Source: Graphiopsis chlorocephala
Taxonomy: Eukaryota > Ascomycota > Dothideomycetes > Cladosporiales > Cladosporiaceae
NCBI GenBank assembly: GCA_022828445.1
Contig: JAIZZJ010000010.1
Coordinates: forward strand, 310,001-374,000
Direction of reading: 5' to 3'
Length of the DNA stretch: 64,000 nt
Part shown: positions 1-11,000 of the stretch, piece after piece
Position numbering within the stretch: the stretch's first letter is position 1
Layout of the letters: each line of letters opens with the position of its first letter
The notes under the pieces: generated by a model
Database searches by the model: none
Told to the model about the DNA's origin: nothing
Seen by the model: the letters and a program-made list of their open reading frames with translations, nothing else
Translations under genes and position numbers: made by a program

Positions 1-81
1 ACACCACCACCACCATCACGTGTAGCGCATAGCCTCTTCGTCTTGCGCCGCGCGCATACACCCACCCGACCACTCGCACAC

Positions 82-1704
82 ATGGTCTCCCGACATCCCG
101 CACCCGTCTACGCAGACGCGCCACAGCCTCCTCCGCCCCCATCAACCCAGCGAGCATCCTCCGTCGCTTCTGGAAGATCCGCGACGAGACGGCACCGACA
201 CGCGCGTACCCACCATGGCAGCCAAAGCGGGTATGCGCCGCAGAACGAGTTTCCTGTCTTTTCGCATACCGGCGATGTCGAGATCATACTTAGCAATGCG
301 AGCGGACGACGAGAACACCGCTACCTTCTGCACCGACTCATCTTGAGCCAGTGCTCTGGATTCTTCGAGGCGGGCACAAGAGCGGAATGGAGTAGAGGCG
401 GCGGCTTGGATGACATGAGAGGCGCGAATGGACTGCCACCGATTGGAGAACAGAGTGTTGCAGGCAGTAGCAGCACACGCACAAGTAGCACCGAGCGCAG
501 ACCCTCTTTCGAGCCGCCTAGAAAACGCTGGAAATATACACTGGATTGGCAGGCTGCTGGTGATGACGACGTGCCTATGCTGGTGCAAGACACATCTGCA
601 CCTTCCATCTTCGGTGGACCAGATGGACCTCCAGCCGTGCGCAACAAGCCTCCAACTTCGAATGAGGGCTTCTTCCGCAGCATGACCAACTTCTCGGCTT
701 TGAATATCAATGACCGAGCACAGCAGAGCGTCCCTGCCGAGCCGGGCGACGAAGTGCTCAAGGATTACGACAACCTCTTCCGCACCATGTACCAGTACCC
801 GCCAGTCTTGGACAGTGTAAACATTGCGACGGCTTATACGGAATGCAAAGCCCTTTTGCATCTTGCTGACATGTACGATGCTTCGGAAATTGTTGGAACT
901 CGTGTTGACCACCACCTTCTCCGTTTTGGTGCGCGCCTCTTCAAGCAGATCGCCAAATATCCGCCCTCATATCTCAAACTCGGCTACCTGGCCCGCTCTC
1001 AGACTATCTTCGCTGAAGCGCTCATTCACGTTGTCGGTCAATGGCCTCTGGCCCGACCACAACTCAACAATCAGATCGACGCCGGAGTCATGGACTTGAT
1101 AGAAGACAAGCACGACGAATTAGAAGACATCAAGGCTCGGATCGAAATGAAACTCTGGCGCATCACCCTCACCACCAGCCGTGGCGAACGCGTCACGCCT
1201 GCTAATGACTACCTCTCCTGGCTCGCCATGAGCCTCTTCCGCCAATGGATTGCAGAAAATACTACTCCAGGTCCCAGCGGTATCTTGAAAGAACCCGCTC
1301 GCCCGAGCTCCAACAGTCGCAATGCCGCAAGTCGCAGCACAAGTCATGTTGCTTCCCAGCGCCCGCCGCCACCACTTCCTAATCCTTCACCAAGCGGACA
1401 TTTCAACACAGGCAAGATTTATCGCCTCATTGGCTCGAACTCATCCACATTGTATCTCCCTCAAGACGAGTTGAAGCGCTTCCTCAAGACTTCTAGCGAG
1501 GCCAGTAACGGCACGCTTTACTCCAGGGATAATCTGAGGAGATTTGAAAGACGAGTGGAAGAAGTGAAAAACTTGGCTAGAGATGCTGTCAGGCCACTCA
1601 TGAGGAACTTCTTGGAACTGGATTTGACTGCCTTTGGACCTGCTGGATTGGGGTACTTGACTTGTACGAGAGTTGAGGACGCGGATTTCCCTTGGGATGA
1701 TTGA
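82..1704 (+). CDS. BTB/POZ-domain protein with a split BTB fold
   Basis: Single-exon frame of 540 residues. The frame is open upstream to the window edge, but the first ATG is at 82 and nothing before it looks conserved. A Pro-rich, Arg/His-rich tail (residues 1-60) precedes a BTB-like strand pattern with a GDVEIIL core and an HRLILSQCSGFFEA helix at about residues 60-100. A low-complexity insert of about 140 residues follows. The second half of the fold seems to resume near residues 230-290 (DNLFRTMYQYPP, then LLHLADMYDA and a HHLL turn). BTB proteins mediate dimerisation or serve as Cul3 adaptors, so a scaffolding role is likely, but no target is visible. The C-terminal part carries another Ser/Pro/Asn-rich stretch. 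The next gene lies on the other strand and ends at 2068. Confidence 0.75.
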   Translation: MVSRHPAPVYADAPQPPPPPSTQRASSVASGRSATRRHRHARTHHGSQSGYAPQNEFPVFSHTGDVEIILSNASGRREHRYLLHRLILSQCSGFFEAGTRAEWSRGGGLDDMRGANGLPPIGEQSVAGSSSTRTSSTERRPSFEPPRKRWKYTLDWQAAGDDDVPMLVQDTSAPSIFGGPDGPPAVRNKPPTSNEGFFRSMTNFSALNINDRAQQSVPAEPGDEVLKDYDNLFRTMYQYPPVLDSVNIATAYTECKALLHLADMYDASEIVGTRVDHHLLRFGARLFKQIAKYPPSYLKLGYLARSQTIFAEALIHVVGQWPLARPQLNNQIDAGVMDLIEDKHDELEDIKARIEMKLWRITLTTSRGERVTPANDYLSWLAMSLFRQWIAENTTPGPSGILKEPARPSSNSRNAASRSTSHVASQRPPPPLPNPSPSGHFNTGKIYRLIGSNSSTLYLPQDELKRFLKTSSEASNGTLYSRDNLRRFERRVEEVKNLARDAVRPLMRNFLELDLTAFGPAGLGYLTCTRVEDADFPWDD

Positions 1705-2067
1705 CGAAGAAAGAAAGAAAGACTACGGGATACATTGTTTGGTGATGAGAAAGAGGCGTTCTTGGGACATTGGTATTTTTCTTATCTCTGCATCGCATCT
1801 GTTTTGTTTATGTTTTTTGGCTTGGAGTTCTTTGTTTTGCATATACCCCGTTCCCTTTCCCTGTTATACCTTCAAAGCCACATCCAACATTATGAATATA
1901 CAACGAAATGATGACTCCTGATTACACGCACTGTCGCATCAATGAAACCCCAATATTAGTTAAACCTCTTCGCTTTTCACTGTATCAGACCGACTCCACC
2001 TCCATAGCCACATACACATTTTTCTTCAAACTCCTTCCCCTTCAACCTCTCAGCCCCAGTCCCGCCC
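1705..2067. other. Convergent intergenic spacer
   Basis: About 360 bases between two convergent genes. It is T-rich just after the BTB gene, as in a 3' untranslated region. I see no other gene or repeat. Confidence 0.5.
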
Positions 2068-2750
2068 TCAAACCGCCGCCCTTACCCTCTCCTCCCACTC
2101 TCCCTCCGCTTCAACGTCCTTGTCCTTCTCCTGATACGAAGGCGGCGCAACAGAAATTGCATCCACCTCACTGTCCTTGGTAGTAGTGGTGGTCGCAAAG
2201 GAGGAAGAACCCACCGCCCTCCTCGCCCTCACAAACCCCACCCCACCCAACACAGCCAGCACTGCAAACCCCACCGCGCCCAACACAGCGCTCCAGAATA
2301 CCGTCTGTCGCAGTTGGCAGGTCCTCACGTACGGATTGTGCGAATTAGACGTCGTACCAGCCGTGCAGGGCAAGATAGCATCGAACCGACCCAGATAAAT
2401 GATCCCGATGAAAAGGCCTGCGAAAATCGTCGAGAGGACGGTCGTTGAGAGGTGGAAGGCCGGCGTTTTCCTCGTGGCAAGGAGAGTTAGGAGGAAGAGG
2501 GAGAGGGCGTAGGTTGTGGCGAGGGCGCTGGTGGCGAGGGGATAGGTGTCGGTTGAGTATTGGGCTGTGAGGCGATAGGTCTGTGGGGTGTTAGTTCGGG
2601 GGTGAGAGGGTTAGGTTGGGAGGTTTAGGGGCTTTTGCGTACGGCGGCTGTTGTGCTGAGGGTTGTGAGGGTGAGGATGAAGGTTAAGAGGGAGAGGGTG
2701 GCGGTGGTTCTGCGGAGGGGTGGAGGGATGGTGGGCTTGTAGGGAGACAT
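2068..2750 (-). CDS. Small four-helix membrane protein (MARVEL-like)
   Basis: Two exons on the minus strand: 2750-2643 (36 codons) and 2580-2068. The intron of 62 bases (2642-2581) has a GTACGC donor, a CTAAC branch site and a CACAG acceptor, and the phase is preserved. The product is 206 residues. It has four hydrophobic segments: near the N-terminus (SLLTFILTLTTL), then YALSLFLLTLL, TIFAGLFIGIIYL and AVLGAVGFAVLAVLGGVGF. A short acidic, Ser/Thr-rich cytoplasmic tail carries a PPSYQEK patch. Size and topology resemble fungal MARVEL or tetraspan-type plasma-membrane proteins, but no diagnostic motif is visible, so the family name is inference. Confidence 0.6.
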
Positions 2751-3815
2751 TGTGTGGTTGGTCGATATATTGGTTGATGGGTAGTGTGGGCGAGTTAGGT
2801 TTGGTGGTGCAAATGCAAGTTTGAGTGTGATGGTATAGAAATCCAATGTGGCTCTGATGAGTGGGGATTCTTTGCCAGAGATGGGATGCGAGTACTTATA
2901 GATCTTACAGACGCTGCTTCGAATGAAGATCGTACATCGTGTGGTCTGCCATTACATATTTCCTTGTCGTCATGCAGGTCACTCCGAGACAGATGCTAGG
3001 CTCGAGTTAGGTGGAGTATAGCTTGGCGAAGGATTCCAGTGTGATATTTAAAGTCTGTATAGTCGATCAGCTAGGAGGTGATCACTGAGCAGCTTTGCCT
3101 GCACGCTGTGATGCAGATGGAGCGTATGTGTGAAAGCCATGCACTACCAAAAGTCGTTGATGCATAGCAATCCGTCGCAACGAAATTGCCCTCCGGGCTA
3201 TGCGGAAGGTCTGACTTGTCGCATCAAAGCAGATATTCGACATCATGCTTGAAGTTCTAGCTTAACCAGCTACATCATTGGGATGGTGATATGTAGAGCC
3301 AGGCGTGGTGCCAAGTGCATCCTCGACATCGACTTTCGATCCAGATCAGCATTTTCAAGGCGTGCGGAGAAACGCAAACCAGGCAGTGGGCTGGATAGAG
3401 GAGATCGCCCGCAGCAGTTGACGAAGTAGCTCTCGCCAAGAGACGGCAAAGATTCACCGTAGTCTGCTTGCTCTGTCGCACGGCGAGCGTTGGCCGTGTC
3501 ACGTGTAGCAAGGTGAGGTCGGTGAGGTCCTGAGTACGGTGGCCTATATGCTATCAGTCTGCCATGCTGCGATCTCGCGTTGAGATAGCACAGCCTAACC
3601 CTTGTGTTATCTGTTATCTCTTATCTTATCCCCCAGGTTTCAGCAAAGCCAATGGCGCCGCGCGGAAGCCCCTTGGACTTTTGCTCCACGTGTTGTCCCA
3701 CCGACATTTCCCACGTCGTCGCCGTTATAACCACCCATTGAAGCTTCACCTTTTGCTCACCGTTGTAGAATTTCTTCCTGAGCGCACGGCTTAGGGCATT
3801 CTCGCAACAGCAAAG
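2751..3815. promoter_or_regulatory. Divergent intergenic region between the tetraspan and sphingolipid methyltransferase genes
   Basis: About 1.07 kb shared upstream region of two divergent genes. Pyrimidine-rich sequence lies just before 3816. Only short frames occur and I recognise none of them. Confidence 0.5.
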
Positions 3816-5538
3816 ATGGCTGTACCTAAGGGCCACCTGGCAAAGGACATCGACTTCATCAAGACCCCCGCCGCTCAGCCCTCTTCCTTCGACAAGCAGG
3901 ACTGCGGTGTTCCCACCACTGAAGTGTGTCTCGCCGAGTGACGTCTCTCACGTGGATGACACTTCTCATACGGTATGACATACAGCAGGCTAATTTCGTC
4001 TTCAGTTCCCGACCATCAACAATGCTCCTCTCCCCGCTGAGGGCCCTGGCTACGAGAGCTTCAACAATTATGTCTTGCTCAGCTTGTTCGCCGTCCCCAT
4101 GTTCCTGGGATGGAAAGTTGGTGGCGGCTGGAAGACTATGACCTTCTTCGGCATCCTGCTTCTCTTCCCTATCTTGATCGTCATCTGGACCTGGACCTCC
4201 GGCTTCAGCCCTCGCGTCGACGACAAGGCCAAGCTCCCCAACCGCCCCATTGAATCTTACCTGACTTTCAAGACCGACGAGCTCAAGCGCAAATACCACG
4301 GTCGCACCAAGGTTCCTCTTCAGGACTTCTCCGAGATGTACATCAACGGCGAGGTTGACGTCAACGGCGACATCCTGGATGTTCTCGAGTATCGCCACGA
4401 TTGGGCTCACTTCCAGCTTACTTGGTCTTTCATGAAGTTCCTGCTCGGCACTTTCGCTCGTGATGTCCTTCTCCACACCCGTGAGCAGGACATGGAGCAG
4501 ATCCGTCCCAACTACGACAGCGGCAACGACCACTATGCCTGGTTCCTCGGCCCTCGCATGATCTACACCAGCGGTGTTATCTCTGACCCCACCAAGGAGG
4601 AAACCCTCGAGGAGCTCCAGGACAACAAGATGGCCGTCGTCTGCGAAAAGCTCGATCTCAAGGAAGGCGAAACCATGCTCGATATCGGCTGCGGCTGGGG
4701 TACTCTCGCCAAATTCGCCAGCGTCAACTACGGCGCTAAGGTCACCGGTGTCACTATTGCCGAGCAGGGTGCTGCTTACGCTACTGACGCTCTCCGCACT
4801 GCGGGCATCACCTCCGAGCAGAGCAACATCCTGTGCATGGACTACCGCGACATCCCCAAGCAAAAGTTCAACAAGATCTCCCAGCTCGAGATGGGCGAGC
4901 ACGTCGGTGTCAAGAAGCTTACCACTTTCTTCCGCCAATGCTACGACATGCTTGAGGATGACGGTGCTATGTACGTTCAGCTCTCTGGTCTCCGTCAAGC
5001 TTGGCAATACGAGGACTTCATCTGGGGTATCTACTTGAACAAGTACATCTTCCGTGGTGCCGACGCTTCTACTCCCCTTTGGAACTACGTCCGTTCGCTC
5101 GAGAGGGCTGGCTTTGAGGTTAAGAGGTATGTTTGATTAGCTTCTCGAAAGTCTTGTACGCAAGAACAATTACTGATAGTTTCTCCGCAGCGTTGACACC
5201 GTTGGTGTGCACTACTCCGCTACTCTCTGGAGGTGGTACCGCAACTGGCTTGGCAACGTCGACGCCATCAAGGCCAAGTACGGTCAGCGCTGGTTCAGGG
5301 TAAGCCACTTGTTCTACTCTTCGTGAAACTCCTTACTAACCACTCCATACAGATCTGGGAACTCTTCCTCGCCTGGTCCGTCATTGCTTCCCGCCAAGGT
5401 AGCGCCACCTGCTTCCAGATCATGGTTGTCAAGAACCTGAACTCTACCCACCGTATCAACGGCCACCGCACCCAGTTCGGTCTCACCGGTGCTCTTGCCG
5501 CTGCCATGAAGGCTGGCAAGGCCAGGCTGATGAAGTAG
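3816..5538 (+). CDS. Sphingolipid C9-methyltransferase (cyclopropane-fatty-acid synthase fold)
   Basis: Four exons: 3816-3923, 4006-5126, 5191-5299 and 5353-5538, giving 507 residues, close to the usual length of about 510. All introns are GT-AG and phases match. Two membrane helices near the N-terminus (LFAVPMFLGW and TFFGILLLFPILIVIW) precede a class I SAM-binding domain with motif I LDIGCGWGTLA (about residue 258). EQGAAYA and LEMGEHVG follow, typical of the Mycocyc/cyclopropane-synthase family. The fungal enzyme adds the C9 methyl group to the sphingoid base of glucosylceramide in the ER/Golgi, using SAM after C8 desaturation. The fungal-specific two-helix N-terminus separates it from bacterial cyclopropane synthases. 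Codons are strongly C-ending, suggesting high expression. Confidence 0.93.
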
Positions 5539-6076
5539 GTGCTTCACGCAGTGATCGCGTGACAGTCCGACCGAATGCGCGAAGGGGCCGAGTCTTGAGG
5601 ACACATTTCGACGCACCGCATTTGCACACAGTCGCTTCACACCGATTGAACGCATGACGTCGGCTGAGTCGTAGTCCTGAAAGAGCGCATCTTTCCAATC
5701 CGCAGCTCACTCGGGGACTGGACCATCAAGACCAACAATGCCTGGTCGCTTTTTTCGACAGCCCACTTGCTGTAAGCTACGAGATATGTTTCTGCAATGC
5801 CAAAAATATCATAGAATATATACAGAGAAGTTTGTACCTTGCAGGTCTTAACGCTATATGTTGTATACTGTATTACAATCGAAGCTCAGTATTACATGAT
5901 ATCCCTTACACCTCAGAAGTCGTCTTCCGACGCTCGTCTCATCTTGTCATACGTCTCCCGAGTGTTTTATCTCCTCCTCAACAGCCATTCGACATGCTTA
6001 TTCCTCCTGCAGATCGTCCTCGTCCCAGCATCACACAAATTGCCCACACTCATCTTCTCACTCCCCTCCAATCCTC
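5539..6076. other. Convergent intergenic spacer
   Basis: About 540 bases between the 3' ends of the sphingolipid methyltransferase and carboxylesterase genes. Its second half is AT-leaning. Nothing is recognisable. Confidence 0.5.
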
Positions 6077-7720
6077 TCACCCACCCATCAAAAACTTCCT
6101 ACACACCTCATTCCAAAGCAAATCGGCCCCGTCTTTTCCGCCTTCCGCCTCAGCTAAGGCTAGCAGTTTTCCCCTCCTCGTCTCTCGACCCATATACTCC
6201 TCTCTCCTAACAACGCTCAACCCCTCCTTCCCGACTACCATTGCCTTCCCTTCTTCCTCTGTCCACGCAGGCCAAGGTTCCTCCCCTGCCACAACATACC
6301 TCAAAACCTTCTTCCGAAACTCACCGATGACCTGCTTGTAAGCAGCGTCGAGACGGTCCTCGCACGAGCCCAGCAGAGCGACTATATCCCACGTATGCGT
6401 CGCGCACTCTCGCGCTGGCAAGAAGCCCTCGAATGGGTTTCCGAGATCGAAGAGCAGGAGGTAGCTTTTTCCTGGGAAGCCGCGGGCTTGCGCAAGGGAG
6501 CCAAAGAAGAAGCCGATGTCGGATTCGAATTGGCAGATCTTGCGCAGTGCGATCTCATCGAAGTCAGAGGCCGTGATGTCGTAGAGGTCGAGGAGTTCTT
6601 GTGGATGGTCGAGGTCCGCCTCGTTGACAATGGAGATGAATTTTTCGGCGTGATTCTCGAGGTCTGGGTTCTGGATCATGAGATTGTACGAGATGCCGCC
6701 GTCGTACGTCGTCGAGGAGACGATTTGTGATTGGAGATTGCGAGACTGCGGAGGCCGGTTAAGCATCATGGCCATGCTGGCCGAGTCATAGGGTAAGAGC
6801 TCGCTGCCGCTGCAAGTCTGACCAACGTAGCCCAGATCGCGGATCTTCTCGACGGGGAGATCGATCATTCCTTGCGCGAGCTGCTCACTGTTTCTCGTAA
6901 GAGGCTGGAGGCCTAGCTTCTTAGCTTGCGCGAGGAAGTTCTCTTCGTGCTCTTCTGGCGTCTTGACGGGCATTGTCACCAGCGATCCGCTGAACTGAAT
7001 ACTGCGCTTCCAGACGTTCTCCTCATTGGAGAGGTTGTGGATCGTGAGACTCATGCCGCCGGCTGATTGCCCCATGGCTGTGATGTTATCGGCATCGCCG
7101 CCGAAACCGTCGATGAAGCGGCGGATCCACTCGAAGGCGATTTTCTGGTCGTGCAGGCCGTTGTTCGCTGGCATAAGGTCTGAGGCTTCGGGAGAGTGGA
7201 AGAATCCGAGAGCGCCTAGACGGTAGTTGATAGAGACGAAGATGTGTGGCGTTTGTTGCCGGAGGGCTGCTTCGCATAGGGCCGAGGGCTCGTAATAGGG
7301 TCTCGTGCTGGAGCCAATGAAGAAGGCACCGCCGTGGACAAACACGATTACTGGTAGGCGAGAAGTCGGTGTTGCCGATTCTGGCTTGATAATGTTGAGT
7401 CGGAGGCAGTCTTCGGACTGTTCTTCCTTGTAGCCTTCCATCAAGCCTTCGGGGAACTGATTGCCTTTGCAGTCCATTTTGCCGGAGTTCAGCGGCTGGA
7501 TGCTGGCGGGCGGAGTCTGTGTGCCACCATGGACGGCTTCGTTGGAGGTTTGAGGGAGTTCTCGGACAAGCGTGGCTCTGGCGAAGCGTTGTGAGGTCTT
7601 GCCGTATGGGATGTTGTTAAAGTGGATCAGATTGCCTCGTGTTAGGCCATGCAGTTTGCCCAGTGTTGGGTGTGTGAAGATGCGACCTGTCGTCGCCATG
7701 ATGGTGGTTTTAAGGCTCAA
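6077..7720 (-). CDS. Type-B carboxylesterase (alpha/beta hydrolase)
   Basis: Intronless, 547 residues from the first ATG. A second ATG at 7699 (MATTGRIF) may be the true start. Family marks occur in order: the IPYGKTSQRFA opening strand, a SEDCLRLNI disulphide-region motif, VFVHGGAFFIG (oxyanion hole), INYRLGALGFF, and the nucleophile elbow GQSAGG with catalytic serine. The late ATHTWDI segment carries the likely catalytic histidine. No signal peptide is evident, so it is probably intracellular, unlike secreted lipase-like members. At the position where family members usually have an acidic residue before Gly, the sequence reads TYDGGI, so the catalytic acid may be displaced. The substrate cannot be told. 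Confidence 0.88.
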   Translation of the reverse strand: MSLKTTIMATTGRIFTHPTLGKLHGLTRGNLIHFNNIPYGKTSQRFARATLVRELPQTSNEAVHGGTQTPPASIQPLNSGKMDCKGNQFPEGLMEGYKEEQSEDCLRLNIIKPESATPTSRLPVIVFVHGGAFFIGSSTRPYYEPSALCEAALRQQTPHIFVSINYRLGALGFFHSPEASDLMPANNGLHDQKIAFEWIRRFIDGFGGDADNITAMGQSAGGMSLTIHNLSNEENVWKRSIQFSGSLVTMPVKTPEEHEENFLAQAKKLGLQPLTRNSEQLAQGMIDLPVEKIRDLGYVGQTCSGSELLPYDSASMAMMLNRPPQSRNLQSQIVSSTTYDGGISYNLMIQNPDLENHAEKFISIVNEADLDHPQELLDLYDITASDFDEIALRKICQFESDIGFFFGSLAQARGFPGKSYLLLFDLGNPFEGFLPARECATHTWDIVALLGSCEDRLDAAYKQVIGEFRKKVLRYVVAGEEPWPAWTEEEGKAMVVGKEGLSVVRREEYMGRETRRGKLLALAEAEGGKDGADLLWNEVCRKFLMGG

Positions 7721-8027
7721 TGTCGATGCCTTCTAGTTAATTCAGCAACATCAGACAGGAACTAGATATGCTCAATGCTTTCTAGATACAGCGAACCTCT
7801 ATATTAGATGGAATGACTGCCGGAGTGTAATCCGATTGTCTCAGAAACGTCACGAAGATGATGACATCACGATTGGAATCGTCCAGTCTTTCGACACCAG
7901 CACGAGAGTTTGCAATACTCATCTGCCTATCTCATTCAAGCATGAGTGACCTTGACAGCAAAAGAAGGTTGAAAAATTGGGTACACTTGATCTGCTCAAA
8001 AGTAGTCGAACTTATTCTCTCCGCCGC
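7721..8027. promoter_or_regulatory. Promoter region of the carboxylesterase gene
   Basis: About 300 bases between the carboxylesterase start and the stop of the next minus-strand gene. It contains no gene. Confidence 0.4.
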
Positions 8028-11000
8028 CTAAATCTTTGCCTTAGAAGTCCACCATTTCGTTCTCCGAAATCCCAGTTGCTCAGGAACTCCAATATCGATA
8101 CCGAACCTCTTTGACCCCTGTTTCTTCTCCCCAGCAGGGCCACTGTCGCTTCTGTATGCGGTAGCCTCTCCATCTTCGCTCGCACTGCTCCCGGACTGAT
8201 GCCACCACCCCAAGCTGAACAACCATCCGTCCAGTACTTTATCGAGCTCCTTTTGGGACTTCCACAAAGCATCAGGCGGCAGATGCGATTGTTCTCCAGC
8301 GCAAAGATCTGATCCGGCAAGGAAAGCCATCTTGCTTGCGATGGTGTACGGCTCTCTCGGTAGCGTGCCGCGTAGATCGGTCAGCAGGTACATGCACGTT
8401 CCTAGTATGAACATAGTGCCCAGCATGACCTGAATAGTGAGCTTGGACGCCATGTTCAAGTGCAGTCTCGAAGAGAAACTGTACGAGGTGCCATCCACAA
8501 GACCCGAATCTTGCTGAGGATCAGCTTTTGTCTCTGCAGAAACCGGAACGCGGAATCGCATATCGATCACAAGACACATGTACTTGGCATAGAGGGTTTG
8601 GACTGCTTGGATGAAGTTCTTCTGGTTCGCCTTGCCGATCATGTTGTCCAGTGCGGTCCCGTTGAGACCATAGACTAGATGTCTAGTGAACATATCCACC
8701 GAACTGAGTTGGCTTTCTGGGAACGATGTCAAGTTGTCTTCGAGATACGACTGGATACGATATGCAAAGGCGTCGAACCCGGTAGTGCCATTGGTGAGAT
8801 TCTGAGCGGAGCGCTCGTCTACGACTGGCGCTGGGTCGGCGCTGATCTTCGGATGTGGCGAGCTTGGTCCGTGGTAGGTTGCGTTCACGGTGAGTTGTTG
8901 TATCCGCTGCGAGCATAGGAGTATAGTAACTTGGTCGTGTATGGTGCTGTTCTTGAATGACTGTACCAGCACAGCGCCGACCGAAGGGCAGCCAACGGGG
9001 TTGTCTGGTTGTCCGTCATTATAGTACAAGTCAAGGTTTCCCGCGGGTGCTAGACGCAGGTCGTAAAGGGAACCAGTGTATCCATCCGAAAGGGCCTGTG
9101 AGAAATTGTAGTAGCTGTTACTGCCGTTAGGTCCACCATAATGACAGTTTGGCGGCAGTGGTGCTAACGCTTCCATGTATCGAGTTGGCAGTATCGAAAT
9201 GTACTCATCCCCTACGGCTTCGCAGCTCAGCAGAGGACGTAAGCCTTTGACTAGCAGCGTATGATTCTGCATCAGCGTACTGCCTTGGGACTTTATGAGC
9301 GGGCTGCCGGAAGTCGATCTGATGTTTTCAATATGGGGGAGCACCACATTGTCCCAGATAGTGTCTGGCATGATCGCACTGCCGTGCTGCAGCTGGTCGA
9401 GTATAATTCCAGCACCACCGTCGCCAGATGCGTAGCTGTCACGCCACTCGTAGTCCCAGCTATTCGCCAAAGAGGCTTCGATTTTCTGTTCAACAGCGAG
9501 ATTCCGGTTGACCACCCACAAGCCTGAAGCAACGATAGTCAAGACACTTCCGATCATGCCGGCTACATTTGAAAGCGACGGACCATTGTGTCTACCGCTC
9601 ACAGAACGGAAGAGCGCCACAGGCGGTATTGCTCCAAGGATTCGGAAATCTATGCTCCTATCAGCAGGCACCGGTCCCCAACGTAGGCTGCTGTAAGGTG
9701 CAAAAGATGAGATCGTGAAGTCCAGACTATTGTAGCAAGTCGCGATGAGTAATACTATCAATGCCGATAAGTAGCGGGAAATAAAGGTTGCTCTGTCTTC
9801 TGACCCAACGTCGATGCGGAATCCACCTTCATCCTTGGACACGCGATATATGACTTCGATTGTGACGATAGCAACAATTGGAATCATCAGAGTCAAACAT
9901 GCGGCCCAGTACCTTGCAGGAAGCGGTACCCATGGCTTGGACTTAGACTTGGGCTCTCCGAAAACCTCACCTGACCTGCTACGGGTGGAAGTGATCTGGA
10001 AAGTATTGTGTCCGATCGGAGTGCCAAACTTGATGTTGCGAAGCGTATCGAATACTTCTTCTGTACGCATGGCGTTACATGGCGTCAGAAGCTCGCGAAG
10101 GTCCGGATCAGAGACTAGAATCATCGCAGCTGTGGCGAGGAGTCCAGGATCCCGCGGAACGACATTCTGGGATGTTGTGTACATGACAGAAGACGTGAGA
10201 ATGATCATGATGACAAATCCTGCTACCATGACCCACAATGAAGCGGCTCCAATCTCTAGGCGCTCTTCAGATCGGAGTACCGTTCCGTTGCATTGGGACA
10301 TGTTGGGTCTCAAGAAAGACTCCTGGATGATGTGAGCAGCTAGACCCGACAAAGTCTGCTCAGCAGAAGACAACAAAGTTTCCGCCGAGAGGAACCGGCC
10401 GATTGATTGCTCACCGGCCATCGATTGTAGCATGATGTTGTAGAAGGGCACTTGCGGGGCGATCGAAGACACGATGGGTATGTTCTCAGGTTCTTTGAGG
10501 TCACCCTTCAAGTACTTCGAGTTCGCGAGAGCTGAGTGAATGATCTCTCCAAGCATCAGACCAGTCAAATTGCTGAGATGTGGCATTGGCATTCCCGTAA
10601 TAGCCTGATTCGTGCCACTTGTTAGGTTCTGCGTAACCAGAGATTTGTACATCGTGTAGTCGGCTTTGCAGATCACTGCCGCAGTGGCTTGCGGTGTGAC
10701 TGCAGTCAATGTGGTGCCCCAAGTGTTGTTGTGCTGTTCCAATGTCAAGTTGCTCACAAGTATCGCAAACCGCATGTCATCCAGAGAGTGCTCATCGACA
10801 TATCTCAACGAGCGCGTGCTACTGTTGTCAGCTATGGGACCTTGAGAGCAATTGACCCTCCACATGTTGTAAGATATCGCATCTGGACATTCCGGGCAAG
10901 ATAGTAGATAGGAGTTGTCAAGCATATGTCCTCCGGGCTCGGAACAAGTAGCACTCTTCAGCTGGGCTGCCGGATTCGCGTACTGTGAGGGCAAGCTCAA

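Noticed and set aside
3859..5007. Long minus-strand frame of 382 residues
   Set aside because: It lies antisense to exon 2 of the sphingolipid methyltransferase, whose C-ending codons produce long reverse frames. No motif is seen.
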